From assembly GCA_017433905.1 (NCBI GenBank), contig JAFRGI010000011.1, forward strand, positions 1-64,000: a DNA stretch of 64,000 nucleotides, read 5' to 3'. The notes beneath the pieces are model-generated. The model was not told where the DNA came from, did not search any database, and worked only from the letters and a program-made list of their open reading frames with translations. The first letter of the stretch is position 1; every line of letters begins with the position of its first letter. This DNA comes from Ruminococcus sp. Lineage in GTDB: Bacteria; Bacillota; Clostridia; Oscillospirales; Acutalibacteraceae. A program made the position numbers and the translations under genes. Of this stretch, positions 1 through 8,609 are shown piece after piece.

Positions 1-29
1 TCTACTTCTACAATAACCAACGCATTCAA

Positions 30-66
30 CTCAAAACAAAACTGACACCGATGGAATATCGGTGCC
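30..66 (-). terminator. Terminator downstream of murF
   Basis: Read on the minus strand, a 9-bp stem (GGCACCGAT / ATCGGTGTC, 5-base loop, one G-U pair) is followed by a T-rich tract (AGTTTTGTTTTG). It lies about 140 bases past the murF stop and probably ends the ddl-murF transcript. Nothing else is seen in bases 1-206. Confidence 0.6.
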
Positions 67-206
67 AGTATGCTGCTTAAAACTTAATACTCTACCCTAG
101 GGGCGCTTTTTTGTACTGTCCGCACAATTTGGGGCAGTTCACTAAGCTGCGGCGCTTTGTTGGATTAGAAATTGTTGGTTGGAGCGGAGGACAGGACGGT
201 GTTGGC

Positions 207-1559
207 TTACATCTCTTTCAAAAATGCCGTGATCTTTTCAAAATGCATGGAATGCGATGCTTTGACCAGTACCGTGTCTCCTTTTTGCAGCAATCCGGGC
301 AGCGCGTGACACAGCGATTCGATGCTGTCAAACCATTTTCCGTTTGCGCCCTTTGCCAGTTCCTTGGCAAGCGGTCCGACGCAGAGTACAAGATCGACGC
401 CTTTTTCCTTTGCGTATGTGCCTGTATCGTAGTGGAGCGTAAGCTCCCGGCTGCCTAGCTCTTTCATATCTCCGAGGATAGCCACTTTTCTGCCTGTCAG
501 GTTGACGAGCGTGTCAATGGATGCCTGCACGGAGTTGGGGTTTGCATTGTAGCAGTCGTCGATGATCTTGAAGGATTCCGTTTGTACCACATTGGCGCGG
601 CTGCCGACTGTTTGGAATGCCTGTACGCCGTGAATGATTTCTTCGTCGTTCAGTCCGAGCAGATGACCGACCGCTGCGGCTGCAAGTGCATTGGATACCA
701 TATAGGTGCCGATTGCGGGAATCACAACCGAAAGCTTTTTGTTGTCAAAGCAAAGCTTGCAGCTTACGCCGCCCTCACCGTTGTTGATGATATCCTCCGC
801 GTGGTAAGGGTTATGTAAACCCGAACCGAAAAATATCGGGGCGGTTCCGTTGACCTCTGTGACGGTCGCCAGCTTATCGTCGTCGCCGTTGAGGATGTAT
901 GCTGCGTTTGTATGTGCATGCAAAAACATTTCTGTTTTTGCACGGAGCACACCGTCACGGTCACCGAGATTTTCGAGGTGGCAGCATCCGATTACGGTCA
1001 GTACGCAGAAATTCGGCTGCACCATCTCAGAAAGACGTGTCATTTCACCAAAATCCGAAATACCCATCTCGATAACAGCCGCCTCTGCGTCCTCCGGCAT
1101 GGAGAGCAGTGTTAGCGGTACACCCAATTCGTTGTTGAGGTTACCTTGTGTCTTGTGGGTCTTAAATTTTTGCGAAAGTACCGCGTACAGCATTTCCTTT
1201 GTGGATGTTTTTCCCACGCTGCCCGATACGCCGACAACAGGGATATCAAATTTTTCACGGTATGCCTTTGCGATCTTTTTGACAGCCGCTAATGTTGACG
1301 GAACAAGAATATAGGGCTTGGTCGGGTTGACAGGCGCTGTTTCGCAGATGGTGCAAACTGCGCCCGCGTCGCAGCATGCTTGGATAAAATCATGACCGTC
1401 GACGCGGTTGCCTCTGATTGCGAGAAAGAGCGAGCCTTCTCTGATTTGTCGGCTGTCACGTTCCACGGAGCTGACGGTCAGCGTTTTGGACGCTTCGTCA
1501 CCCACATACGTGCCGCCGCATGCGGCGGCAATTTCCTGTAAAGTAAACGGTTTCATCAT
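207..1559 (-). CDS. murF: UDP-N-acetylmuramoyl-tripeptide--D-alanyl-D-alanine ligase MurF
   Basis: Cytoplasmic ATP-dependent Mur ligase that adds D-Ala-D-Ala to UDP-MurNAc-tripeptide, the last soluble step of peptidoglycan precursor synthesis. Visible are an N-terminal MurF-type domain (SVERDSRQIREGSLF, IRGNRVDGHDF), the ATP-binding GVSGSVGKTSTKEML loop, the central NNELGVPLTLL and EMGISDFGEM motifs, and the C-terminal DDCYNANPNS and LGDMKELG motifs. Length of about 450 residues is normal. The start is one of two adjacent ATGs (1559 or 1556) placed one base after the ddl stop, so translation is probably coupled to ddl; a longer frame to 1601 would overlap ddl. Ddl makes the D-Ala-D-Ala that MurF uses, so the pair is functionally consistent. 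Confidence 0.95.
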   Translation of the reverse strand: MMKPFTLQEIAAACGGTYVGDEASKTLTVSSVERDSRQIREGSLFLAIRGNRVDGHDFIQACCDAGAVCTICETAPVNPTKPYILVPSTLAAVKKIAKAYREKFDIPVVGVSGSVGKTSTKEMLYAVLSQKFKTHKTQGNLNNELGVPLTLLSMPEDAEAAVIEMGISDFGEMTRLSEMVQPNFCVLTVIGCCHLENLGDRDGVLRAKTEMFLHAHTNAAYILNGDDDKLATVTEVNGTAPIFFGSGLHNPYHAEDIINNGEGGVSCKLCFDNKKLSVVIPAIGTYMVSNALAAAAVGHLLGLNDEEIIHGVQAFQTVGSRANVVQTESFKIIDDCYNANPNSVQASIDTLVNLTGRKVAILGDMKELGSRELTLHYDTGTYAKEKGVDLVLCVGPLAKELAKGANGKWFDSIESLCHALPGLLQKGDTVLVKASHSMHFEKITAFLKEM

Positions 1560-1560
1560 A

Positions 1561-2613
1561 TCAATACTTCTTTTTCTGATATTTTTGCATGGAGATGTCA
1601 ATGATTAATTCGCAGAGGTCGGCATAGGATATGCCTGCAACCTTTGCTTCCTGCGGCAGCAGGCTGGTGGGCGTCATGCCGGGCAGCGTGTTCGCTTCCA
1701 GACAGTATGCCTGACCGTCGTCGGTCAAAATGAAGTCTACACGCGCGTAGCTTTCCAGATGGAGCGCCTTGTAGGTAGCGATTGCTGCCTCGCGCAGGGT
1801 CGTGTTTTCTTCTGCGGTGATGTCTGCCGGACAGATGTCGCGGGCTGCGCCTGCCTGATATTTGGTTTTATAGTCGTAAAAGCCCTCGTTGGGAATAATC
1901 TCAATCGGCGGAAGTGCCTTGCCGCCGAGCAGTCCGACAGAAAATTCTCTACCTTTGATATATTCTTCGACGACGATCTCGTTCTCACCGTATCCAAACG
2001 CTTCTTGGACGGAGCCCATATACTCCTCTGCGTTTTCGACAACAGTGATTCCAACGCTCGAACCGCCGGAACAAGGCTTGACAACACAGGGGAATTCCGT
2101 CCATGCCTGTGCGTCTGCGGCGGTTTTGAAAATCTCGCCGCGCGGCGTGAGGACGTGCTTTTGGATCAACACGCTTTTGGTGATGCCTTTGTTCATGGCG
2201 AGAGCGGAGCCAAGATAGCCGGAACCTGTGTATTTCAGTCCCAGCAAATCCAGAGTTGCCTGAATCTGACCGTTTTCACCTGCGCCGCCGTGTAAAGCGA
2301 GAAAGGTGATATCAGCATAGCTGCAGATATCAATAACGTTTTCTCCGAGAAAGCGGGCGGATTTGTCGCGCCGCTGTTCCATCACTTCGGAAATATCGGA
2401 AATCGTATCGCCTACCTGAATAAAATCGGTGAAGCTGTAGTTTTGTTTAAACAGGGCGTACACGTCGCAGATATCGCATTCGTATCCTCTGAATACATCG
2501 AGCAATACGACCTCATGCCCTTTTTCTCTGAGTGCCGCCGCAATCAAAAGACCCGACGAGATGGAAACGTCGCGCTCTGTACTGGTGCCGCCTGCAAGAA
2601 CGACAATTCTCAT
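1561..2613 (-). CDS. ddl: D-alanine--D-alanine ligase Ddl
   Basis: ATP-grasp enzyme that joins two D-alanines for peptidoglycan precursors. The protein of about 350 residues has the N-terminal VLAGGTSTERDVS motif, LHGGAGENG, YTGSGYLGSALAMNKG, the ATP-grasp segment VKPCSGGSSVGI, EEYIKGREFSVG, and the C-terminal ARVDFILTDDGQAYCLEANTLPGMTP metal/substrate region. The ATG at 2613 is chosen because a GGAGGGG ribosome site lies 7 bases upstream; an in-frame upstream ATG at 2643 has no such site. First gene of a ddl-murF unit read from a consensus promoter at 2676-2704. Which residues set D-Ala versus D-Lac preference was not judged. Confidence 0.95.
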   Translation of the reverse strand: MRIVVLAGGTSTERDVSISSGLLIAAALREKGHEVVLLDVFRGYECDICDVYALFKQNYSFTDFIQVGDTISDISEVMEQRRDKSARFLGENVIDICSYADITFLALHGGAGENGQIQATLDLLGLKYTGSGYLGSALAMNKGITKSVLIQKHVLTPRGEIFKTAADAQAWTEFPCVVKPCSGGSSVGITVVENAEEYMGSVQEAFGYGENEIVVEEYIKGREFSVGLLGGKALPPIEIIPNEGFYDYKTKYQAGAARDICPADITAEENTTLREAAIATYKALHLESYARVDFILTDDGQAYCLEANTLPGMTPTSLLPQEAKVAGISYADLCELIIDISMQKYQKKKY

Positions 2614-2675
2614 AGTTAATCCCCTCCGCAGTTTCGGTGTCAAATGAATACATTCTTATGACAATATTAAATTCT

Positions 2676-2704
2676 ATTATAATATTTTTTCGCTTTGAAA
2701 TCAA
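2676..2704 (-). promoter_or_regulatory. Sigma-A type promoter of ddl-murF
   Basis: On the minus strand, TTGATT and TATAAT are separated by exactly 17 bases, ending about 60 bases upstream of the ddl start. Confidence 0.7.
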
Positions 2705-2773
2705 GAACTTTTTTAATAACATTGCAAAGCGTCTTTTTCCCGTGCGCGGGCGCTGTGCCGCGTTTCATTGCGC

Positions 2774-3355
2774 TCACGGCTTCGGCACATCACAGGGCAG
2801 TATGCTTTCATCTCTGTACCGGAGAGGTTCGGTTTCGTAAACGTTGTTGCCGCGGCTGTCGATTGCCACGATGCAGGGAAAATCTTCGACAGTGTAGCGG
2901 CGCACAGCTTCGGTGCCCAAATCGGCATAGCAGAGTATTTCCTCGCGCTTAATGCTTTTGGCAATCAGTGCTGCAGCGCCGCCGATCGCAGCGAAATACA
3001 CGCATTTGTTACGCACCATTGCGTCAATTACCTCGCGGCTGCGTGCGCCTTTGCCGATCATGCCCTTGAGCCCCCGGTCGAGAAGCGCGGGCGTATACAT
3101 ATCCATACGATAGCTCGAAGTCGGACCCGCCGGGCCGACGGCATAGCCCGTCTTGGCAGGTGCGGGACCGACATAATAGATCAGTTCGCCCCTGATATCA
3201 ACGGGCAGAGGCTCGCCCTGTTCCAGTAATGCAAAAAGTCGTTTGTGCGCGGCGTCGCGGCCGGTCAGGATCGTGCCGGTCAGCAGGACGCTGTCGCCTG
3301 CGTTCAGATCCGCTACGCTGTCCTTGGTTATCGGCAGTGTGATTCGTTTGATCAT
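2774..3355 (-). CDS. Fe-S fumarate hydratase (class I), beta subunit
   Basis: Smaller subunit of a two-subunit class I hydratase of the fumarase/L-tartrate dehydratase family, which interconverts fumarate and malate. The 193-residue protein shows family motifs: DSVLLTGTILTGRDAAHKR, YYVGPAPAKTGYAVGPAGPTSS, MIGKGARS, and FAAIGGAAAL. It follows the alpha subunit gene after a 48-base gap in the same direction, with the usual alpha-beta order. Family sequences alone do not separate fumarase from tartrate dehydratase; fumarase is the more common role in anaerobic Clostridia. An AT-rich stretch (2614-2773) follows, holding the ddl promoter and no clear terminator. Confidence 0.88.
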   Translation of the reverse strand: MIKRITLPITKDSVADLNAGDSVLLTGTILTGRDAAHKRLFALLEQGEPLPVDIRGELIYYVGPAPAKTGYAVGPAGPTSSYRMDMYTPALLDRGLKGMIGKGARSREVIDAMVRNKCVYFAAIGGAAALIAKSIKREEILCYADLGTEAVRRYTVEDFPCIVAIDSRGNNVYETEPLRYRDESILPCDVPKP

Positions 3356-3403
3356 GAGGGTCTCCTTTGGGTGTTTTGTTATGGGGGGCGCTTTATCAAG
3401 CGT

Positions 3404-4252
3404 TTATATTTCCGTGCCGGCGTGGCGCGCGGCGTGGCAGCAAATGTTGACCGCCACAGGCATGCCGGCAATGTGGGTGGGAGCGGTTTCGATATTGACT
3501 GCGAGAGCAGTGGTGCTTCCGCCGAGGCCGGCGGGACCAAAGCCCATTTTGTTGATCTCTGCCAGCAGCTCATCCTCGAGAGCGGCATAACGCGGATCGG
3601 CATGGCAGGTATCTACCGGGCGGAAGGTCGCTTTTTTGGCGAGCTGGGCAGCGCGCTCAAATGTACCGCCGATCCCTACGCCCACCACAATGGGAGGACA
3701 GGGGTTGGGACCCGCCCGAAAGACGGTGTCGAGGATAAAGCGCCTGACGCCGTCTACGCCGTAGGACGGTGCGAGCATTTTGACAGCAGACATATTTTCG
3801 CTGCCAAATCCCTTGCCGCCGGCGGTAAGGCGGATTTTGTCGCCGCTGACGATTTTGGTGTGGATTACCGCAGGCGTGTTGTCGCGGGTGTTAACGCGGT
3901 CAAAGACGGGATCGCTGACCACGCTTTTGCGCAGAAAGCCGTCGCGGTACGCCTGTCGCACGCCTTCGTTGACCGCTTCATCAAAGTCGCCGTCGATGCA
4001 GATTTTGTCGCCGTACTCGACAAAGAGCACAGCCATGCCGGTGTCCTGACAAATCGGAATCTCTTCCTCGGCGGCGATACGGTTGTTTTCGATGATCTGC
4101 GAGAGCACGCTTTTGCCCACGGGCGACGCTTCGTTTTCGCGCGCTTTTTGCAGGGCGCAAAGAATATCTCCGCCGATAAAATAATTACAATCCATAAAAA
4201 GCTTTTTCACTGCCGCCGTAACGGTTTCGGCGGATATGGTACGGAATTCCAT
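3404..4252 (-). CDS. Fe-S fumarate hydratase (class I), alpha subunit
   Basis: Larger, cluster-bearing subunit of the class I fumarase/tartrate dehydratase. The 282-residue protein contains PICQDTGMAVLFV with one likely cluster-ligand cysteine, AGPNPCPPIVVGVGIGG with a second, and a late cysteine in VNICCHAARH. LTAGGKGFGSENMS and MGFGPAGLGGSTTALAV are family signatures. The ATG at 4252 has an AAAGGGAGGAT ribosome site 6-8 bases upstream. It is transcribed divergently from the response regulator at 4443, from a TTGAAA-17-TATAAT promoter at 4282-4310. It would serve the reductive or oxidative C4 branch; no other TCA-type genes lie nearby. Confidence 0.9.
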   Translation of the reverse strand: MEFRTISAETVTAAVKKLFMDCNYFIGGDILCALQKARENEASPVGKSVLSQIIENNRIAAEEEIPICQDTGMAVLFVEYGDKICIDGDFDEAVNEGVRQAYRDGFLRKSVVSDPVFDRVNTRDNTPAVIHTKIVSGDKIRLTAGGKGFGSENMSAVKMLAPSYGVDGVRRFILDTVFRAGPNPCPPIVVGVGIGGTFERAAQLAKKATFRPVDTCHADPRYAALEDELLAEINKMGFGPAGLGGSTTALAVNIETAPTHIAGMPVAVNICCHAARHAGTEI

Positions 4253-4281
4253 GAAATCCTCCCTTTCAAATGTCTTTCATT

Positions 4282-4310
4282 ATTATAAAATATTTTGCTA
4301 ACTATTTCAA
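4282..4310 (-). promoter_or_regulatory. Promoter of the fumarase genes
   Basis: TTGAAA and TATAAT with a 17-base spacer on the minus strand. A plus-strand TATAAT at 4328-4333, probably the -10 of the divergent two-component genes, is close by; its -35 is weak, so that operon may need an activator. Confidence 0.7.
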
Positions 4311-4442
4311 TACGGATAATTTTATGATATAATCATTTAAAACATCCATATTTCTGTCACATTTATGTGGTAAAAATAAGATGACAGACGATCACAGACA
4401 AAACGAAAAAATTTGGAGTTTACAATACAGGGAGGACCGCAT

Positions 4443-5123
4443 ATGCCGAAAATTTTAGTTGTCGACGACGAATACCGTATTCGTCAGATTATCCGCAAAT
4501 ATGCCGAGTTTGAGGGCTATGAGGTGGACGAGGCGGTCGACGGTATGCAGGCGATCGAGGTTTGTCGCCATAACCGCTTCGACCTGATCATCATGGATGT
4601 GATGATGCCCGAGCTGGACGGGTTTTCTGCCTGCCGCGAGATTCGCAAATTCTGTTCGACCCCGATTATCATGCTCTCCGCACGCGGCGAGGAATACGAT
4701 AAGATCCACGGTTTTGAGCTGGGGTCGGATGATTATGTCGTCAAGCCCTTCTCTCCCAAGGAACTGATGATGCGCGTTGCGGCGGTGATCAAGCGTTCGG
4801 GTGGCGCAGGAGAGGAACAGGAGCGCGACGTCTATACTTTCAAGGGATTGGTGATCGATTTTTCCGCGCGTATCGTTACGGTTGACGGAGAGCGTGTCGA
4901 TATGACCCCCAAGGAGTATGAGCTTTTGTTTTACATGGTGCGCAACAAGGGGCTTGCCCTTACCCGCGAAAGCTTGATTTCTGAGGTTTGGGGCTATGAT
5001 TTCTTTGGTGACGAGCGCACGCTCGATACACATATCAAGCTTTTGCGCAAAAGTCTCGGCGCGTACAGCAAGTGTATTGTGACCCTGAGAGGAGTGGGGT
5101 ATCGCTTTGAAGAGATTGAGTAA
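4443..5123 (+). CDS. OmpR/PhoB-family response regulator
   Basis: DNA-binding response regulator of 226 residues. The receiver domain (about 1-120) has the acidic pair in VVDDEYRIR, the phospho-acceptor Asp in LIIMDVMMPELDG, the Ser/Thr switch region MLSARGE and the Lys of DDYVVKPFSPKEL. The C-terminal winged-helix domain ends with the typical RTLDTHIKLLRKSLG and TLRGVGYRFE. The ATG at 4443 has GGGAGGA 7 bases upstream. Its last 17 bases overlap the sensor kinase gene, so the two are translationally linked. No target gene is evident from context; the leader (4334-4442) holds an inverted CTGTCA/TGACAG pair that could be an autoregulatory site. Confidence 0.95.
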   Translation: MPKILVVDDEYRIRQIIRKYAEFEGYEVDEAVDGMQAIEVCRHNRFDLIIMDVMMPELDGFSACREIRKFCSTPIIMLSARGEEYDKIHGFELGSDDYVVKPFSPKELMMRVAAVIKRSGGAGEEQERDVYTFKGLVIDFSARIVTVDGERVDMTPKEYELLFYMVRNKGLALTRESLISEVWGYDFFGDERTLDTHIKLLRKSLGAYSKCIVTLRGVGYRFEEIE

Positions 5124-6672
5124 GCGTCCGACCCTGCATGCCAAGCTTTTGGCATATTTTTTGCTGTTTGGCGTGATTATTTTGGCGGTTCTCTGGATTT
5201 TTCAGAGTTTTTTGCTGGAGCCCTATTACACGTTTAAAAAATCAAAAAATGTGAAGCAAAGTGCGACGGTTATTGTGAAAGCGATTGAGCAAAACAAAAA
5301 TATTTGGACGACCATTGACAGCGCCGCGAGCTACAATTCGCTTAATGTTTGCGTTTACGGCACGGAATCCGTATTGGGTTTTACCTCTCCGATTTATGAG
5401 ATTAATTACGACAATCCCGCGGCGCAGCTGGCGATTGAGACGCATGAGGTGAATTCGTATTACCGTCTCGCCAAGCAGAACGGCGGTACTTATATGACGG
5501 TTGATTCCAACTCTGTCGTGGATATCGCACGGCAAAAGGTCGACATGCTGCGCAAGGCGTTTGCCGGCGCGACGACCGACAGCGCTGCGCCCGAGGTGCA
5601 TTATAGATCCAATGCGGCAGGGAAAGTGGAAAACATGGTCTATGCCGTTGTTGCGGTGAAGCCCGACGGTGAAGAAATGTTTGTGATCGTCACTTCCTCC
5701 ATTACGCCGCTGAGTAACACTCTCGATATCATCAAAGGACAGCTGCTGTGGGTTTCGGCGGTGTTTGTTATTCTCGCGCTGATTTTTTCGCTCTACGCGA
5801 GCCGCCGGATCGCCAAGCCGATTTCCAAGACCAACATCGCCGCAAAGGAGCTTGCAAAGAAAAACTACGAAACGGAGTTTAATGCGTGCGGATATCTGGA
5901 GGTTGAGGAGTTGAACGATACGCTCAACTATGCCAAAACCGAATTGGCGGCGACGGAAAAACTGCAGCAAGAGCTGATTGCGAACATTTCGCATGATTTG
6001 CGAACGCCGTTGACCATGATTACGGGATACGGCGAAGTGATGCGGGATCTTCCCGGTGAAAACACTCCCGAAAATATTCAGATAATCATTGACGAAGCGA
6101 CGCGTCTGTCCACGCTGGTCAACGATCTGCTCGATCTTTCGAAGCTGCAGTCGGGCGCCTTGCAGGCGGAGAAAAAAGTTTTTTGCCTGACAGACAGCAT
6201 ACGCGAAATCTTTTCGAGGTACGCAAAGCTTGTTGAGCAGGATGGTTATAATATTGTCTTTGAGGCGCGTCGGAATGTATATATCAATGCGGACGAGCTG
6301 CGTATATCGCAGGTGGTCTACAATCTTGTCAACAACGCGGTCAACCATGTCGGCGAGGATAAAACTGTCATCGTGACGCAGATGGTCTCCAAGGGCAAGG
6401 TGCGCATTGAGGTGACCGACCACGGAGAAGGTATTTCGGCAGACAAGCTCGAGTATATCTGGGAACGCTATTACAAGGTTGACAAAGAGCACAAGCGCGG
6501 AGTCATTGGTTCAGGACTTGGTTTATCCATTGTCAAGAATATTCTCGACGCGCACAACGCGCACTACGGTGTTCGTTCGACTCCGGGAAAGGGCAGTACC
6601 TTCTGGTTTGAAATCAGCGTTGTTAAAACAGAAAATATGCCGTCTTCGGATCAATTATTTTTGGGCAGATAG
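5107..6672 (+). CDS. Membrane sensor histidine kinase
   Basis: Partner of the upstream regulator, 521 residues. A first membrane helix (about 12-35) precedes an extracellular sensor domain of about 170 residues, then a second helix (about 215-240), a HAMP-like linker, the HisKA dimerisation domain with the phospho-acceptor His in ANISHDLRTPLTMITGYGE, and an ATPase domain with N box NLVNNAVNH, G1 box DHGEGI and G2 box GSGLGLSIVKNI. No ATG fits; the start is TTG at 5107 inside the regulator gene, with a second TTG at 5116 possible. The signal sensed is unknown. Confidence 0.93.
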   Translation: MKRLSKRPTLHAKLLAYFLLFGVIILAVLWIFQSFLLEPYYTFKKSKNVKQSATVIVKAIEQNKNIWTTIDSAASYNSLNVCVYGTESVLGFTSPIYEINYDNPAAQLAIETHEVNSYYRLAKQNGGTYMTVDSNSVVDIARQKVDMLRKAFAGATTDSAAPEVHYRSNAAGKVENMVYAVVAVKPDGEEMFVIVTSSITPLSNTLDIIKGQLLWVSAVFVILALIFSLYASRRIAKPISKTNIAAKELAKKNYETEFNACGYLEVEELNDTLNYAKTELAATEKLQQELIANISHDLRTPLTMITGYGEVMRDLPGENTPENIQIIIDEATRLSTLVNDLLDLSKLQSGALQAEKKVFCLTDSIREIFSRYAKLVEQDGYNIVFEARRNVYINADELRISQVVYNLVNNAVNHVGEDKTVIVTQMVSKGKVRIEVTDHGEGISADKLEYIWERYYKVDKEHKRGVIGSGLGLSIVKNILDAHNAHYGVRSTPGKGSTFWFEISVVKTENMPSSDQLFLGR

Positions 6673-6740
6673 AGCGGATTCAGCGTCAAGTTTCGCTTCT
6701 GCTGCCGGTCAGGAACACGTCGGTGATGTGTAATACCGAA

Positions 6741-6787
6741 AAACAGAAACAGCTCCGAGCCGTTTATGCATGGAGCTGTTTCTGTTT
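6741..6787 (+). terminator. Bidirectional terminator after the two-component operon
   Basis: A 16-bp perfect stem (AAACAGAAACAGCTCC and its complement) with a 15-base loop ends in a T-rich arm. It lies 70 bases past the kinase stop and 100 bases beyond the minus-strand gene at 6888, so it may serve both. Confidence 0.85.
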
Positions 6788-6887
6788 TAGAGAGATAACA
6801 TGTAAAAAAGGAACTTATCTATTATAACGGATGTGATACATCCTATAAAAAGTATAAACAAGAAGAATATATATAAAGTTCAAAAAA

Positions 6888-7301
6888 CTAACGAGTGTAT
6901 GCCTTGGCAACATCCATGCTGTAGACTGCATTGTCCTTGGCAACCATCGTAATAGACACATGAGGGGCAAATTGGTTAAACATGACCAAAAAGCTGGAGC
7001 CACCGCCGTCGTGCATTCCCGTAACAATTCGGTTGATTCCGTTGTCATGGACGAACTGTGCTGTTGCTGCAGGCGCATAATTGTTGAAAATGACAGTCAT
7101 GTCTGCTCCGTTTTCTTTGGATACCTTGTAAAGATATTCGAGCTCTTGGGAAACTTTTGTATAGTCATCTGTCGGATGAAGAACGCTGAGTACACGAAGC
7201 GCACATGCATGTTCTTCCGCAAGTGCTGCCGCGGTTTGAATAATACGGTCACAGTCATATTGACCGGTAACGCAAGCGAGGATAGACGGCTTGTTGTTCA
7301 T
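6888..7301 (-). CDS. Universal stress protein (UspA-like, KdpD-type USP domain)
   Basis: Single-domain protein of 137 residues with a UspA fold: SILACVTGQYDCDRIIQTAAALAEE at the N-terminus, LRVLSVLHP, and NGINRIVTGMHDGGGSSFLV, where the Gly-rich ATP-binding turn is expected. The pattern resembles the USP domain of KdpD more than that of classic UspA. The ribosome site AAAGGAGGTG is strong and well spaced. It stands alone on the minus strand; its role is not clear from context. The 250 bases upstream contain the rplM promoter on the other strand. Confidence 0.75.
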   Translation of the reverse strand: MNNKPSILACVTGQYDCDRIIQTAAALAEEHACALRVLSVLHPTDDYTKVSQELEYLYKVSKENGADMTVIFNNYAPAATAQFVHDNGINRIVTGMHDGGGSSFLVMFNQFAPHVSITMVAKDNAVYSMDVAKAYTR

Positions 7302-7488
7302 TTTTGTGCACCTCCTTTCTTTATCGTGTCTATATCATACAAGTCCAATATGTTTAAAACTTATTGCCTGTGTGAAGTATCCGTGAAAAAAATCTGAAAA
7401 TCGCATGCGAGAAAACAAGAGCATATAAGAGAAAAAAGAAGAATACAGGAGGTGTTTGGGGCATAAATGATTTTTTTAAAAAAAAGAG

Positions 7489-7517
7489 TTGACAACGCCA
7501 TATGAATGAGATATAAT
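7489..7517 (+). promoter_or_regulatory. Perfect consensus promoter of rplM-rpsI
   Basis: TTGACA and TATAAT, both perfect, are separated by exactly 17 bases, as expected for a strongly expressed ribosomal protein operon. The rplM start is 36 bases further on. Confidence 0.92.
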
Positions 7518-7553
7518 CATAGGGCACAAAGTAAATGATTAGGAGGAATAAAT

Positions 7554-7982
7554 ATGTCAACATATTTGGCTAAGAAAAGCGAAGTTGAACGCAGCTGGTA
7601 TGTCATCGACGCGGCAGGCAAGCCCCTCGGCAGAGTGGCAGTGCAGGCGGCTGTGCTCCTCAGAGGAAAGCACAAGCCTACCTTTACGCCTAACGTAGAC
7701 TGCGGCGACCATGTTATTATCATCAACTGCAAGGACGCGGTGCTCACGGGCAATAAGCTCACACAGAAAAAGTGGCAGCGTCATACCGGTTATATCGGTC
7801 ACCTCAAGGAAACCCGTTACGATACCCTCATGGCGTCCAGACCCACCAAGGCAATGGAGCTCGCAGTTAAGGGCATGCTTCCCAAGAATACACTCGGCAG
7901 AAATGCTCTGTTAAGACTCAGACTGTTCGAGGGCGCAGAGCACAAGCATGAGGCTCAGAAGCCCCAGCCGTTTGAAGCATAA
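7554..7982 (+). CDS. rplM: 50S ribosomal protein L13
   Basis: Large-subunit ribosomal protein, 142 residues. Family signatures are [47 protein letters not shown], and [15 protein letters not shown]. An AGGAGG ribosome site precedes the ATG by 7 bases. First gene of the conserved rplM-rpsI operon. Confidence 0.98.
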   Translation: MSTYLAKKSEVERSWYVIDAAGKPLGRVAVQAAVLLRGKHKPTFTPNVDCGDHVIIINCKDAVLTGNKLTQKKWQRHTGYIGHLKETRYDTLMASRPTKAMELAVKGMLPKNTLGRNALLRLRLFEGAEHKHEAQKPQPFEA

Positions 7983-7999
7983 GAAGGAGGCGGAACAGA

Positions 8000-8401
8000 A
8001 TGTACGATAAGACACCTTATTTCTACGGTACAGGTAGAAGAAAAAGCTCCGTTGCCCGCGTAAGATTGTATCAGGGCACCGGCAAAATCACCATCAACGA
8101 CCGCGATATCGACGATTATTTCGGTCTTGACACTCTTAAGCTCATCGTCAGACAGCCTCTTGCGCTGACGGAAACGGATGAGAAATTCGACGTTGTTTGC
8201 CGAGTATCCGGCGGCGGCGTAACCGGTCAGGCTGGTGCGATCCGTCACGGTATCTCCAGAGCGCTGCTCCAGTACGATACCGAAAATCTCCGCGGCAAGC
8301 TCAAAAAGGCGGGCTTCCTCACGCGTGACCCGAGAATGAAAGAGCGTAAGAAGTACGGTCTCAAAGCCGCACGTCGCGCACCGCAGTTCTCGAAGAGATA
8401 A
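8000..8401 (+). CDS. rpsI: 30S ribosomal protein S9
   Basis: Small-subunit ribosomal protein, 133 residues, with [14 protein letters not shown] at the N-terminus, [21 protein letters not shown] in the middle and the universal C-terminal PQFSKR that reaches into the P site. It follows rplM by 17 bases with an AAGGAGG site. The last 25 bases, including the stop codon, are duplicated 150 bases downstream (see repeat at 8529). Confidence 0.98.
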   Translation: MYDKTPYFYGTGRRKSSVARVRLYQGTGKITINDRDIDDYFGLDTLKLIVRQPLALTETDEKFDVVCRVSGGGVTGQAGAIRHGISRALLQYDTENLRGKLKKAGFLTRDPRMKERKKYGLKAARRAPQFSKR

Positions 8402-8424
8402 AATTTTATCTTTGTATTTTTATC

Positions 8425-8457
8425 AAGGCTTTCCGATATGGAGAGTCTTGTTTCTTT
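8425..8457 (+). terminator. Terminator of rplM-rpsI
   Basis: A 10-bp stem with two G-U pairs (AAGGCTTTCC / GGAGAGTCTT, loop GATAT) followed by GTTTCTTT. Confidence 0.75.
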
Positions 8458-8505
8458 AAACCCACTGCGGCGTCCTCGGAGCACAGCTCCTGTGGTCGTC
8501 GCTAG

Positions 8506-8526
8506 AAACAGTGTGTCGCACTGTTT
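8506..8526. other. Perfect small hairpin
   Basis: AAACAGTG and CACTGTTT flank a 5-base loop. No T-run follows, so it is not an obvious terminator. It sits between the two copies of the rpsI 3' end and may be part of the inserted or relic DNA. Confidence 0.4.
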
Positions 8527-8528
8527 AA

Positions 8529-8554
8529 CGCACCGACAGTTCTCGAAGAGATAA
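8529..8554 (+). repeat. Second copy of the rpsI 3' end
   Basis: This 26-base segment matches bases 8377-8401 (the last eight codons and stop of rpsI) with a single inserted A. The copy is outside the gene, past its terminator. Direct repeats of a conserved gene end are the usual trace of site-specific integration into that end, so this could be an attachment-site scar of a lost element. Confidence 0.6.
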
Positions 8555-8609
8555 TCAGAGCGCTTTTCAGTACGCGTCCATGCTACTGATTACAGGAGTT
8601 TTGGCGTAT

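Noticed and set aside
3245..4288. 347-codon plus-strand frame opposite the fumarase genes
   Set aside because: Both fumarase subunits are intact on the minus strand with a promoter; the opposite frame is a shadow.
5242..6492. 416-codon open frame antisense to the sensor kinase
   Set aside because: The plus strand encodes a complete histidine kinase with all motifs; the antisense frame is basic and His/Arg-rich without any domain, a shadow of codon bias.
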